NCBI RefSeq assembly: GCF_003318295.1
Contig: NZ_QOCW01000002.1
Coordinates: forward strand, 62,001-126,000
Source: Bacillus taeanensis
GTDB lineage: Bacteria > Bacillota > Bacilli > Bacillales > UBA6769
Length of the DNA: 64,000 nt
Reading direction: 5' to 3'
Shown one piece after another: positions 1-8,153 of the stretch; position 1 is the first letter of the stretch, and every line of letters starts with the position of its first letter. The notes beneath the pieces are model-generated. The model saw only the letters and a program-made list of their open reading frames with translations. It ran no database searches and was not told the origin of the DNA. The position numbers and the translations under genes were made by a program.

Positions 1-43
1 CTAATTATCACCATTTTAACAATTATTCAAGGGGAAGAGGACA

Positions 44-994
44 ATGACAAAAAGAAAACTCATCTTCCTAATAGCAGTGTTTTTTCTTTGTTTATTAATA
101 GGTGTTACCGTTCAATCAGTAGAAAATAAAAATAAGCCTAAGATTGTTGTTGTTTTAAAAGATGGAAACAAACAGTATTGGAAAATTGTGGAGGCTGGAG
201 CGAATAAAGCGTTTGCAGATTTTCAAGTTAATGGAAAGGTGGTTGCCTCTCCCTCTGACAGTGAAGTGATTGGCCAACTAAAGGTCTTAAGAGAAATATT
301 AAAACAAAATCCTGATGCCCTAATCGCAGCACCTTCTCATTCATCTGCCTCTATTCCAATATTCAATGAATATCATAAACGAGATATTCCGGTTCTTCTT
401 ATTGATTCAGATGCTGATTGGGAAGAAAAAACAACTTTTATCGGAACAAATAACGTTGAATTAGGTGAAAAAGGTGCCGCACTGTTTGGCTCCATGCTGC
501 AGCCTGGAGATAAAGTAGCGATTATCACAGGACCGAGCTTCACACCAGTATTTGTTGAAAGAGCTATGGGAGCAAAAAAAACACTGCAGGCTGCTGGAAT
601 CGAAATTGTTACAGAGCGGTTAGGCTATAATGTTTTGCTTCAATTAAACCCAGTAATGGATTCCATTTTAGAAAAATATCCTACTATTAATGGTGTTTTT
701 GCTTCTAATGATCCTATGGCGATTCATGCTTTAAAAAGCATTGAAGAGAAAGGCCTAAATATCCCAGTTATTGGTGGCGATGGCATTGTTAGTATGATTG
801 AAAAAGTTGAATCTGGAATCATTACAGCGACAGTAGCACAAAACCCTTATGATATGGGATATAAAAGTGTTGAAGCAGCGCTTAAAGTAATTAATGGGGA
901 AGTTGTTGAAAAGAGAATTGACAGTGGTGTGGATATTATTACAAAAGACAATGCGAAAGATAAGCTGCAGTTTTTAGAGAGTATTTTAGAATAA
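44..994 (+). CDS. Sugar-type periplasmic binding protein (Peripla_BP_4 family)
   Basis: The 316-residue product has an N-terminal hydrophobic segment (about residues 5-24) followed by a two-lobed type I periplasmic-binding fold, as in RbsB/YtfQ sugar-binding proteins. Typical elements are the start of the mature domain at KIVVVLKDGNKQYW, the DALIAAP stretch and the hinge-like GVFASNDPMA segment. A cysteine lies in the hydrophobic segment (residue 16), but the surrounding residues are not a good lipobox, so the protein may be held by an uncleaved signal anchor. The start is supported by AAGGGGAAGAGG just upstream. No ABC permease or ATPase follows; any partner, such as a sensor kinase or transporter, would lie upstream outside the window. 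Ligand unknown. Confidence 0.8.
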   Translation: MTKRKLIFLIAVFFLCLLIGVTVQSVENKNKPKIVVVLKDGNKQYWKIVEAGANKAFADFQVNGKVVASPSDSEVIGQLKVLREILKQNPDALIAAPSHSSASIPIFNEYHKRDIPVLLIDSDADWEEKTTFIGTNNVELGEKGAALFGSMLQPGDKVAIITGPSFTPVFVERAMGAKKTLQAAGIEIVTERLGYNVLLQLNPVMDSILEKYPTINGVFASNDPMAIHALKSIEEKGLNIPVIGGDGIVSMIEKVESGIITATVAQNPYDMGYKSVEAALKVINGEVVEKRIDSGVDIITKDNAKDKLQFLESILE

Positions 995-1071
995 ATTAAT
1001 ATGAACTTTTCTTTGTTCGTACAGTGAAACAGGAATTAGCGCATAAAAAGAACGTATAATAAGGAAGAGAC

Positions 1072-1107
1072 AGCTGGCGTGAAAAAAACTGTTTTTTTAC
1101 GTCAGCT
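1072..1107. terminator. Hairpin, possible weak terminator
   Basis: An imperfect inverted repeat (AGCTGGCGTG... with ...TACGTCAGCT) closes over an A-run/T-run stem. The T-tract is inside the stem rather than after it, so it may act as a terminator for the binding-protein gene only weakly. Confidence 0.4.
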
Positions 1108-1166
1108 ATCGTTTTATAGTAAAGTATAAATATGGCAGCTGCATTTATTAGAAAGAGGTGAAGAAG

Positions 1167-1556
1167 ATGAACAGTAAGATTCAAGCTTTTTATTCAAAAG
1201 TAAAACAGGCAGTTGAAGAAACAGCACATAAAGTAAAAGATAAAGCAGGAGTTTATAAACAGAGAGAAACTGTTACAATTGCTGAAGTCTCGGAAATGAT
1301 CCAGCATCATTCAGAGTCAAGAGTAAAAAAGCGAACAATGCTTGGGTTAACTTATCGTTTTTATAAATTAACCCTTGAAAATATAACATTTGAGATGGAA
1401 ACAAAAGGGGCGTTTAATGAAGAGCTTTTATGTTTATCCATTTATACAGAGGATGCTATTCTTTTAACTTATCGTTCTTATGAAAATAAACGAAACAAAC
1501 ATGAACCAATCTCAGCAAATCACTTAGCAGCCGTTGTTAAAAGGAATGATCATTAA
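1167..1556 (+). CDS. Hypothetical 129-residue protein
   Basis: The frame extends 5' to a GTG at 1158, but the GTG overlaps the SD AGAGGTG (1154-1160). The ATG at 1167, six bases after this SD, is the better start. The protein is soluble. It has a lysine-rich, helical N-terminus (KVKQAVEETAHKVKDKAG) resembling amphipathic stress-type helices, then a mixed alpha/beta part with no motif I recognise. It stands alone between a hairpin and a strong terminator. Function not known. Confidence 0.75.
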   Translation: MNSKIQAFYSKVKQAVEETAHKVKDKAGVYKQRETVTIAEVSEMIQHHSESRVKKRTMLGLTYRFYKLTLENITFEMETKGAFNEELLCLSIYTEDAILLTYRSYENKRNKHEPISANHLAAVVKRNDH

Positions 1557-1587
1557 TGGTTACATAATCATAGATACTGTCCGCACG

Positions 1588-1628
1588 AAAAAACGCCTCT
1601 TTTGCTATATGCAAATGAGGCGTTTTTT
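1588..1628. terminator. Rho-independent terminator
   Basis: AAAAAACGCCTC pairs with GAGGCGTTTTTT around a short loop; the flanking A and T tracts make it usable on both strands. Confidence 0.9.
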
Positions 1629-1675
1629 ATGAACATAAATGAAATATATTTGTAATCAAAACTTTACAAAAGCTG

Positions 1676-1702
1676 GGTTAATTTTTCGGAAAAAAAGGGT
1701 AC
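1676..1702 (+). promoter_or_regulatory. Possible sigma-B promoter
   Basis: GTTAAT (1676-1681) and GGGTAC (1697-1702) resemble the sigma-B -35 and -10 boxes, with a 15-nt spacer at the upper limit. They lie about 40 nt before a gene of the general-stress type, which supports the reading but does not prove it. Confidence 0.4.
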
Positions 1703-1741
1703 ATAACAAATGAATGGAAAAAGTTTTAGGAGGGATACATG

Positions 1742-2344
1742 ATGAAGAAAAAAGCTGCAGGTATATTTGAGAATGTAGGTCAGGCTGTTCAAGTAATCGA
1801 GGAATTAAAAGTTGTAGGTTTTACAATGAATGAGATTTCATTTATAGTAAAAAACACAGATGATCTAAATACAATTTCTCAAATAACGAATATTCCACCA
1901 ACAAGTACAACAGACCAAGGGCTCACTGCAGGAGCTGTTTCAGGTGCAATAACAGGGGCTGCTGCTGCCGGAACTTACGGAGTATTTGCTGGAATGAGCG
2001 CGCTTGCTATTTCTGGATTAGGTCCGGCACATGCGGCAGAAGGTGTAATTGATACGGTAAGATATTCAGCAAAAGGACTGGCTTCTGGTGGTATTACAGG
2101 TGCCCTTATAGGACTGGGTCTTTCTTCTCAAGAAGCGGTTGAATATGAAGGGTATGTGAGGGATGGAAAGATTTTAGTATTAGTTCAGACAGATTCGATT
2201 CGTGAAGAGAGCGTTCAGGACATTTTTACAGCCAATGAGTCATTGCTTTCAGAAATGAAAAGGATTCAAGAAAAAGCTAAGGAAGCATTAATTGAGAAGC
2301 ATAACAAAACAAACAGAGAGGAATTTTTAGAAGGACTGCGCTAA
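1742..2344 (+). CDS. General-stress-protein-17M-like protein (YflT-type domain)
   Basis: The 200-residue product begins with a domain of the YflT/general stress protein 17M type (KAAGIFENVGQAVQVIEELK, then ...GFTMNEISFIVKN). A long Gly/Ala-rich central segment (about residues 63-135) may form membrane-inserting or flexible helices. A charged helical tail follows. Two ATGs are in tandem at 1739 and 1742; the SD AGGAGGG (1728-1734) is 4 and 7 nt away, so 1742 fits better. A sigma-B-like promoter upstream agrees with a stress role. Exact biochemical function is unknown for this family. Confidence 0.7.
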   Translation: MKKKAAGIFENVGQAVQVIEELKVVGFTMNEISFIVKNTDDLNTISQITNIPPTSTTDQGLTAGAVSGAITGAAAAGTYGVFAGMSALAISGLGPAHAAEGVIDTVRYSAKGLASGGITGALIGLGLSSQEAVEYEGYVRDGKILVLVQTDSIREESVQDIFTANESLLSEMKRIQEKAKEALIEKHNKTNREEFLEGLR

Positions 2345-2411
2345 GTTAGGCAGTCTTTTTTTGATTAAATATATTTCATTATCACATATTAATGCTAAAG
2401 GAGGGGGAATT

Positions 2412-2837
2412 ATGTTTTCATTACGTGGAGATGCCCATAAGTTTTATTTAAAATTAAAGAGATCAAAAAGAAATAATTATCCAATTGAGCACTTTATAGA
2501 AATGAAAGAAATAGAGGAGATCGAAACTTTTTATAAAGAAGTTGAAAGCCCCACATTAAAAACAATTCGCTATAGGATGATAAAAGAAAAAAAGGGATCT
2601 GGAATTATTCCGATATACATAACCTCCACACCTTGGCTCATGTTAGCATTTGCTAAACCACTCCAAAAATTTTTATTACAAGATGGAAGTGAACTGTGGC
2701 TTGTTTTTGTTTTAACATATATGGCTGCTCTTACAGTTAGTGTGATTGTGCATTTTAAAGAAAAAGCATGGGCAGCTGTACATATTGAAATCATTGAAGA
2801 AGTTTTAAAGAAAAGGGGAGAGATGAACAGCAGTTAG
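2412..2837 (+). CDS. Hypothetical small membrane protein
   Basis: The open frame begins further upstream at a TTG, but the ATG at 2412 has a near-perfect SD (AAAGGAGGGGG, 2397-2407) and is the likely start, giving 141 residues. The first 60 residues are basic and soluble. Two hydrophobic segments (about 68-85 and 95-115) follow, then a short charged tail. I recognise no family. It follows the stress-type gene by 67 nt and may be co-transcribed. Confidence 0.65.
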   Translation: MFSLRGDAHKFYLKLKRSKRNNYPIEHFIEMKEIEEIETFYKEVESPTLKTIRYRMIKEKKGSGIIPIYITSTPWLMLAFAKPLQKFLLQDGSELWLVFVLTYMAALTVSVIVHFKEKAWAAVHIEIIEEVLKKRGEMNSS

Positions 2838-2862
2838 AGTCTGGATAACATTGTTTTAATTT

Positions 2863-2888
2863 GTTTAATCGTTTTCTGATTAGGGAAT
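2863..2888 (+). promoter_or_regulatory. Sigma-B type promoter
   Basis: GTTTAA (2863-2868), a 14-nt spacer and GGGAAT (2883-2888) match the Bacillus sigma-B consensus (GTTTAA-N12-15-GGGWAW) at every consensus position. It sits about 75 nt before the small coiled-coil gene at 2962. Confidence 0.7.
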
Positions 2889-2961
2889 GGTATTCTTGAA
2901 ATCACGTAATATGTCCAGATTGAAATAAGTGTTCGGACGTATTTAAAGGAGAATCTAAAAA

Positions 2962-3138
2962 ATGGTAGGAGATGATGAAGGTTTGCGTAGAGAAGAAATC
3001 AATGAACGTATTAAGGAAATGGAACAGCGAATAAAAAAAATTGAAAATGGTGACATGGTGGATCAAGAAGATTTAAAAAGAAAACAGCGATTAGAAAGAG
3101 AAATTGAGTGGCTTAGAAGTAAAATTGTGATTGAATAA
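2962..3138 (+). CDS. 58-residue coiled-coil protein, probably sigma-B dependent
   Basis: A short gene with a good SD (AAAGGAG, 2945-2951) and ATG at 2962 encodes a 58-residue, highly charged protein. Two helices are predicted, with heptad-like spacing (EEINERIKEMEQRIKKIENG and LKRKQRLEREIEWL) around a short turn. It is followed at once by a strong terminator and preceded by the sigma-B promoter match, so it is a complete single-gene unit. The likely role is a small stress-induced protein; partner unknown. Confidence 0.7.
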   Translation: MVGDDEGLRREEINERIKEMEQRIKKIENGDMVDQEDLKRKQRLEREIEWLRSKIVIE

Positions 3139-3159
3139 AAAACGAGAAAAATCGATAAT

Positions 3160-3193
3160 AAAAAACCTTTCCAATAAATTGGAAAGGTTTTTT
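3160..3193. terminator. Rho-independent terminator
   Basis: Perfect stem AAAAAACCTTTCCAA / TTGGAAAGGTTTTTT with a 4-nt loop; effective in both directions. Confidence 0.92.
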
Positions 3194-3230
3194 ATGTTAT
3201 GTAGTCCCGCTCCGTCGTCACCACAGTGTC

Positions 3231-3353
3231 TCAAAACCCGCTCTCAAGCAGGTGGGTATTCGCAGCAATGCTTTTAACTTCCCGCATAAATGCGGGCATG
3301 TTATCCACATTGATCTCTTGAATTCCCTTATTATACGCATCGGTTTGAGACAT
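3231..3353 (-). pseudogene. 40-codon ORF, possible gene remnant
   Basis: On the minus strand, ATG at 3353 to TGA at 3231 encodes 40 residues (starts MSQTDAYNKGIQEINV, ends HLLESGF). The composition looks like real protein, and this stretch is more GC-rich than the AT-rich DNA around it. There is no SD before the ATG. The frame stays open eight codons further upstream (PCDARLLK) before a TAA. This fits the C-terminal remnant of a longer gene better than an expressed small gene, but I do not recognise the family and an RNA function for this stretch is not excluded. Confidence 0.35.
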
Positions 3354-3864
3354 CTTAAGTAAACGAGCGTCGCAGGGTTATACATAACATATAGTGAAAC
3401 CTTTCTTACACGGAAAGGCTTATTGGAATATTACTATACCATACTATATCCACTAATACAAGTAAAGGTATATGTGATGGCAAAAGAGTTAACATATTAG
3501 CATCATAACGAATAAGTAATAAGTTCAATATTACAATTCGTTGTACTTAGTATATTATCTAATTTTAGCTCTTTTTTCAATAGGTTATAGTTTGAAAATT
3601 TACCATATATTTTATTTTTATATAAAAGAATAAGATAAAACCAAAAATGAGCTGTAGGTGTAAGGAAGATTATTCAACTGCAAATTTAGTTCAAATCATA
3701 TTCTTCTAGACCACATGTTATTTTTTGTTTATGATTAAAGGGAAAAAGTGATGTGAATAAGGGGACAAGCATTACGATTACTTTTTTAAAAGCTGAAAAG
3801 GAAATGAAGACAAGTCGTATAAAAAAAGAAAAGCGAGGAATACTTTCATTATAGTACGATTGTT
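3354..3864. other. Gene-poor AT-rich region
   Basis: About 510 nt with no supportable ORF. It contains a short hairpin (CCTTTC...GGAAAGG near 3400-3418) and a TATAGT box at about 3850-3855 that could be the -10 of the tRNA-like gene. Confidence 0.5.
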
Positions 3865-3952
3865 GAACTTGTAGCTCAATTGGTTAGAGCAGCTGGTAAT
3901 TACTTGCTAATTATTATGCGATTTGCAGGTTCGAGTCCTGCCAAGTTCGCCA
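3865..3952 (+). tRNA. tRNA-like gene with a degenerate anticodon region (pseudo-tRNA)
   Basis: A 7-bp acceptor stem (GAACTTG/CAAGTTC), TA at positions 8-9, a canonical D arm (GCTC-AATTGGTTA-GAGC), a canonical T arm (GCAGG-TTCGAGT-CCTGC), a discriminator G and an encoded CCA are all present. The part between D and T arms is 34 nt instead of about 23. No normal anticodon arm forms there: the best stem (TAATT/AATTA, 3897-3901 with 3909-3913) has the loop ACTTGCT without U33. A strong terminator follows at once, so it is built like an expressed tRNA gene. Pseudo-tRNAs of this sort are known in the B. cereus group (tRNA-Other); I cannot show identity. Confidence 0.6.
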
Positions 3953-3998
3953 AACAAAAGCTGAAACTTTTATCATTAAAAGTTTCAGCTTTTGTTTT
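3953..3998. terminator. Rho-independent terminator of the tRNA-like gene
   Basis: A long stem (CAAAAGCTGAAACTTTTA with its complement) around a 3-4 nt loop, ending in TTTTGTTTTTA, begins directly after the CCA end. Confidence 0.92.
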
Positions 3999-4078
3999 TA
4001 ATGAATTTCCTAAAAAAGGATAAGAGTGAAAAAAGAATGTCATACTAAATATTAAACTTTAACGATGGGAGACATAGT

Positions 4079-5992
4079 ATGAAAAAGTCGCTCTTAATAA
4101 TATTTACTGTCTCGATTTTGCTGTTTTCAATAGGAATAGTTTCGGAAGTAGGTTATTCAGCCGAGAAGGTTTATGCAGAAAAAGAAGCTGCAAAGCCTAG
4201 TTATAAAAATCGCTCTGAAATTCCTGAGCAGTACAAATGGAAGTTAGAACATATCTACCCTAATCAACAAGAATGGGAGAAGGATATAAAGAAAGCAATT
4301 GAACTAGCGAACAAATTTGCAAAATATGAAGGAAAGCTAATAAAATCGCAAAAAATGCTAAAGAAAGCAATTGATGATTACAGCAATCTAATGCGTGTAC
4401 ATGATAAAGCATACGTTTACGCACATATGATGCTTGATGCAAATTCTTCTAATGCAAAGCTTCAAGATTTAGCGGATCGAGCTGATAAAATGAGTGTCAG
4501 TGTTCGAGAAAACACATCATGGTTAAGTCCTGAAATTGCTGAATTATCAAAAAAGAAAATAAACACATATTTAAGAGATGAATCACTGACAGACTATAAT
4601 TATTTTATTTCTAATATTATTCGAAAAAAATCTCATACATTATCTAAAAATATGGAAGAGCTTCTTGCGCAATCCTCTCCTTTAGCGAGCACTCCGAAAA
4701 ATATATTTGAAATGCTAACAAAAGATATTCAATTTCCTGTTATTACTGATAAAGATGGAAAAGAATTAGAATTAACGCGATCAAATTTTTTCTCTTATTT
4801 AGAAAATGATAATCGAGAAGTACGAAAAAAAGCTTTTCAACTGTATTATGAAACATTAAAAAAATATCAGGATACATTTGCACAAACACTTGGCGGTGAA
4901 GTAAAAGGGAACAACTTTTATGCGAAGGCCCGTAAATATGAATCTGCGATGGAAGGAAGCTTAATTTCAAACAATGTCCCGACAAAGGTGTATGATCAAT
5001 TGATTGAAACGGTAAATCAACATTTACCGCTTATGCACCGTTATATGGCTTTAAAAAAGAAAATGCTTGGCGTAGAAGAACTGCATATGTATGATATCTA
5101 TACACCCATTGTACAAGTTGAACAAAATTACATTTCATTTGAGGAAGCGAAAAAAAGGGTAATTGAAGGCTTAAAGCCGCTTGGTGAAGAATATACAAGT
5201 GTCTTAAAAAAGGGATTTGAAGAAGGCTGGATTGATGTTTATCCTACAAAAGATAAGCGGGGTGGAGCTTATCAGTGGAGTTCTTATGATACACACCCTT
5301 ATGTATTATTAAACTATGAAGGAACAAGAGATGATGTTTCAACGATTGCACATGAACTTGGTCATGCGATGCAGTCTTACTATACAAATAACAACCAGCC
5401 CTACATTTCCTCAGGTTATCCAATTTTTACGGCAGAAGTTGCTTCAACAATGAACGAACAATTGCTTTGGCATAATGAATATAACAGTGCAAAAACAAAA
5501 CAGGAAAAAATATATTTGCTTAATCAGCGTTTAGAAAATTTTCGTACCACATTATTCCGTCAAACCCAATTTGCCGAATTTGAAAAAATGATTCATGAAA
5601 AAGATCAAAAGGGTGAATCGTTAAATGCCGAAGCTTTGAAAAAAGTTTATAAAAGTCTGAACGAGAAATATTATGGACCTGTCATGATTTCAGACGAAGA
5701 AATTGCAATGGAGTGGGCTCGAATTCCCCATTTTTATTCAAGTTTTTATGTGTATCAATATGCAACAAGTTTTGCAGCTTCAACAGCACTTGCAAAACAA
5801 GTTCTTGAAGAAGGGGAAACAGCTGTTTCGAGAATTCGTAACAATTTCTTATCAGCTGGAAGCTCAGATGATCCAATTAGTATTTTAAAAGAAGCTGGTG
5901 TTGATATGTCAACTGCCGCACCGATTGAAGAAACAATGACCGTTTTCAAGGAAACGCTGGATGAACTTGAAAAATTATTAAGCGAAGAATAA
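4079..5992 (+). CDS. Secreted M3-family oligoendopeptidase F
   Basis: The 637-residue zinc metallopeptidase has the PepF arrangement: an N-terminal helical oligoendopeptidase domain and a C-terminal M3 catalytic domain. The zinc site HELGH is at residues 425-429 and the third ligand, Glu453, lies in TAEVAS. Unlike cytosolic PepF, it begins with a signal peptide (hydrophobic residues about 4-25, then Ala-rich sites), so it should act outside the membrane or at the wall on short peptides. The SD GGGAG lies at 4067-4071. It is monocistronic. The molecular function is clear; the natural substrate is not. Confidence 0.88.
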   Translation: MKKSLLIIFTVSILLFSIGIVSEVGYSAEKVYAEKEAAKPSYKNRSEIPEQYKWKLEHIYPNQQEWEKDIKKAIELANKFAKYEGKLIKSQKMLKKAIDDYSNLMRVHDKAYVYAHMMLDANSSNAKLQDLADRADKMSVSVRENTSWLSPEIAELSKKKINTYLRDESLTDYNYFISNIIRKKSHTLSKNMEELLAQSSPLASTPKNIFEMLTKDIQFPVITDKDGKELELTRSNFFSYLENDNREVRKKAFQLYYETLKKYQDTFAQTLGGEVKGNNFYAKARKYESAMEGSLISNNVPTKVYDQLIETVNQHLPLMHRYMALKKKMLGVEELHMYDIYTPIVQVEQNYISFEEAKKRVIEGLKPLGEEYTSVLKKGFEEGWIDVYPTKDKRGGAYQWSSYDTHPYVLLNYEGTRDDVSTIAHELGHAMQSYYTNNNQPYISSGYPIFTAEVASTMNEQLLWHNEYNSAKTKQEKIYLLNQRLENFRTTLFRQTQFAEFEKMIHEKDQKGESLNAEALKKVYKSLNEKYYGPVMISDEEIAMEWARIPHFYSSFYVYQYATSFAASTALAKQVLEEGETAVSRIRNNFLSAGSSDDPISILKEAGVDMSTAAPIEETMTVFKETLDELEKLLSEE

Positions 5993-6096
5993 ATTTTATC
6001 TAGCAATAGGAGTCAGCATCACCTCTTAATAATTTTGCTTTTTTCAGCCACACTACATGTATGTACGTAAAAAGTATTAATAATGGAGTGAGTATA

Positions 6097-6258
6097 GTGA
6101 CAGACAATAAAGAAAAGAAAACGATAAATACTGAAAAAGTAAATGAAGAATTTGCCGAAGAATTTGTGGTACCAAAAGAAAAAAGCTTTAAAATAAAAAC
6201 AGAAAAAACACCAAGCATGGATTCGTATGTAGAGCCTTGTGATCAAGGCTGGTGTTAA
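6097..6258 (+). CDS. 53-residue acidic/lysine-rich peptide with Cys-containing C-terminus
   Basis: The frame opens at an ATG at 6061, but GGAGTG (6085-6090) places the start at GTG 6097. The peptide is hydrophilic, rich in Lys and Glu, and ends in SYVEPCDQGWC. It has no signal peptide or membrane segment. It stands alone, closed by a strong terminator. The conspicuous C-terminal tail with two cysteines and a Trp could be a metal site or a processed end. Family not recognised. Confidence 0.55.
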   Translation: MTDNKEKKTINTEKVNEEFAEEFVVPKEKSFKIKTEKTPSMDSYVEPCDQGWC

Positions 6259-6299
6259 AAAATGAAAGGAGGCTGTTTACTTAGCCTCCTTTCATTTTT
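6258..6299. terminator. Rho-independent terminator
   Basis: AATGAAAGGAGGCT pairs with AGCCTCCTTTCATT and is followed by TTTTA. Confidence 0.92.
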
Positions 6300-6435
6300 A
6301 GAATATAGCTACTGCTATTTATTTTTAAAAAATCAATTATATTTTCTTTTCATTACATGATGAAAGCGATATACTTTTTAAATAAACAAACTTTTGTTAT
6401 TTATAAGAATTTTCAAGTGAAAGGAGCAGCATATA

Positions 6436-7920
6436 ATGAATGTACATAAGCAAAAAATTGAAGAAGCAGAACAATCAATTGCAGCTGTAGAAAACGAGGT
6501 AAGCCAAAATTATTGGAGGCTTCACTATCATTTAACACCACCCGCTTATTGGATGAATGATCCAAATGGTTTTTCATTTTATAAAGGAGAATACCATTTA
6601 TTTTATCAACATCATCCGTTTTCAGCAGAGTGGGGACCAATGTATTGGGGACATTTTAAAAGCAGCGATTTAGCTGCATGGGAACGACTTCCGATTGCTC
6701 TTGCTCCAAGCGAAGACTATGATAAGGATGGATGTTTTTCAGGAAGTGCGATCGAAAAAGACGGCAAGTTATACCTTATGTATACCGGAAACGTTTGGAC
6801 TGGTAATAATTATGATGAACAATTGAAACAAGTGCAAGCCCTTGCACAAAGTGAAGATGGAGTTACTTTTGAAAAGTTAGCAGATAACCCTGTTATTGCA
6901 GAAGCGCCTGCAGGAAATATTCATCCCTTTCATTTTCGTGATCCGAAAGTATGGAAATATCAGGACTTTTATTACACCGTATTAGGTTCGAAAACAAAAC
7001 AAAATACCGGGCAAGTTCTTTTGTATCGTTCCGCTGATTTATTGAAATGGGAGTTTGTTAATGTAATGGCAAAAGGGGAAGGAAACTTTGGGTTTATGTG
7101 GGAATGTCCTGATCTTTTTTTATTAGATGGTCAGGATGTGTTAGTAATGTCACCTCAAGGCGTTAAACCAGAAGGACACCTTTATCATAATCTTCATCAA
7201 GCAGGGTATGTTTTAGGAAAGCTTAATTATGAAACAGGAACATACACACATGGCCCGTTTCATTTATTAGATTATGGATTTGACTTTTATGCGCCGCAAA
7301 CAACAATAGATGACAAGGGCAGAAGAATACTTATTGCATGGATGGATATGTGGGAAAGTGAAATGCCGACTCAAAATCATAACTGGGCAGGAGCCATGAC
7401 AATTCCTCGTATTGTGACACTTAAAGATAATCAGCTTATCTCTAAACCAGCTCCAGAAATAGAAAAGCTAAGAAAAAATGAAGTTTCCTATCAACATGTA
7501 ACGATTGAGGGAGAAACATCTTTAGAGGGAATTTCAGGAGATTGTCTTGAACTTGAACTAACAATTCATGCAAAAAATGCTTCACAATTCGGGTTGAAAG
7601 TAAGAGTGAGTGAAGAGGATAAACAGGAAACGGTGCTTACTTATCATAAAAAAGAACAGTTGTTTATTTTTGACCGCAGTCAATCGGGAGAAGGTCCTGG
7701 CGGAGAAAGAAAAGCAGATGTAAAGCTTAATGATAATGAATTAACGCTTCATATTTTTATTGATAAATCTTCTCTTGAGGTGTTTATAAACGAAGGAGAA
7801 AAAGTCATGACAGGACGTATTTATCCAAGTCAAAAAGCAGTCGGTATTACGTTCTTTTCCGATGAATCGATTGACATCATAAATTTTAAAAAATGGCATT
7901 TAGAAAAATCAATAAAGTAA
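6436..7920 (+). CDS. Sucrose-6-phosphate hydrolase / beta-fructosidase (GH32)
   Basis: The 494-residue protein has the five-bladed propeller and beta-sandwich of GH32. The nucleophile is Asp42 in WMNDPNG, the transition-state Asp169 is in FRDPK and the acid/base Glu223 is in WECPD. The lack of a signal peptide points to a cytosolic enzyme splitting sucrose-6-phosphate, or imported sucrose, as SacA does. A good SD (AAAGGAG, 6420-6426) precedes ATG 6436. No sucrose PTS, fructokinase or ScrR regulator is adjacent, so the uptake system must be elsewhere. Confidence 0.9.
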   Translation: MNVHKQKIEEAEQSIAAVENEVSQNYWRLHYHLTPPAYWMNDPNGFSFYKGEYHLFYQHHPFSAEWGPMYWGHFKSSDLAAWERLPIALAPSEDYDKDGCFSGSAIEKDGKLYLMYTGNVWTGNNYDEQLKQVQALAQSEDGVTFEKLADNPVIAEAPAGNIHPFHFRDPKVWKYQDFYYTVLGSKTKQNTGQVLLYRSADLLKWEFVNVMAKGEGNFGFMWECPDLFLLDGQDVLVMSPQGVKPEGHLYHNLHQAGYVLGKLNYETGTYTHGPFHLLDYGFDFYAPQTTIDDKGRRILIAWMDMWESEMPTQNHNWAGAMTIPRIVTLKDNQLISKPAPEIEKLRKNEVSYQHVTIEGETSLEGISGDCLELELTIHAKNASQFGLKVRVSEEDKQETVLTYHKKEQLFIFDRSQSGEGPGGERKADVKLNDNELTLHIFIDKSSLEVFINEGEKVMTGRIYPSQKAVGITFFSDESIDIINFKKWHLEKSIK

Positions 7921-7944
7921 CGTAGAATAAAATATAAACACAGT

Positions 7945-8001
7945 AAAAGAGATTGATTCAATGAAGTTCTGATCCTACGCTTTTTGAGTCGGTCTCTTTT
8001 T
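7945..8001 (+). terminator. Probable Rho-independent terminator
   Basis: AAAAGAGATTGATTCAA pairs, with G-U wobbles, with TTGAGTCGGTCTCTTTT across a loop of about 22 nt. Confidence 0.7.
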
Positions 8002-8153
8002 ATATAAAAAGAATTTTATATCTACCCATAAAGAGTCTATGGGTGTTAAATTTGTTAATTTTCATAAAATAATGACATCTTTTGTCGAAGCTGTTGAAAG
8101 CGATTGCTGAAAACGGCATAATAGAGTTTGTAAGACAAATGGGAGGGATTTAC

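Noticed and set aside
3874-3941. Reading the tRNA-like gene as a class II (Ser/Leu) tRNA with a long variable arm
   Set aside because: The D arm is class I-like, and no 5-bp anticodon stem with U33 forms at positions 27-43; the extra bases do not make a variable-arm stem.
5703-5888. Short same-strand ORF in a second frame of the M3 peptidase gene
   Set aside because: Overlaps the conserved catalytic domain; no SD and no protein-like features.
8093-8108. Possible cre site (TTGAAAGCGATTGCTG) upstream of the receiver gene
   Set aside because: Three mismatches in the conserved 3' half and no metabolic gene nearby.
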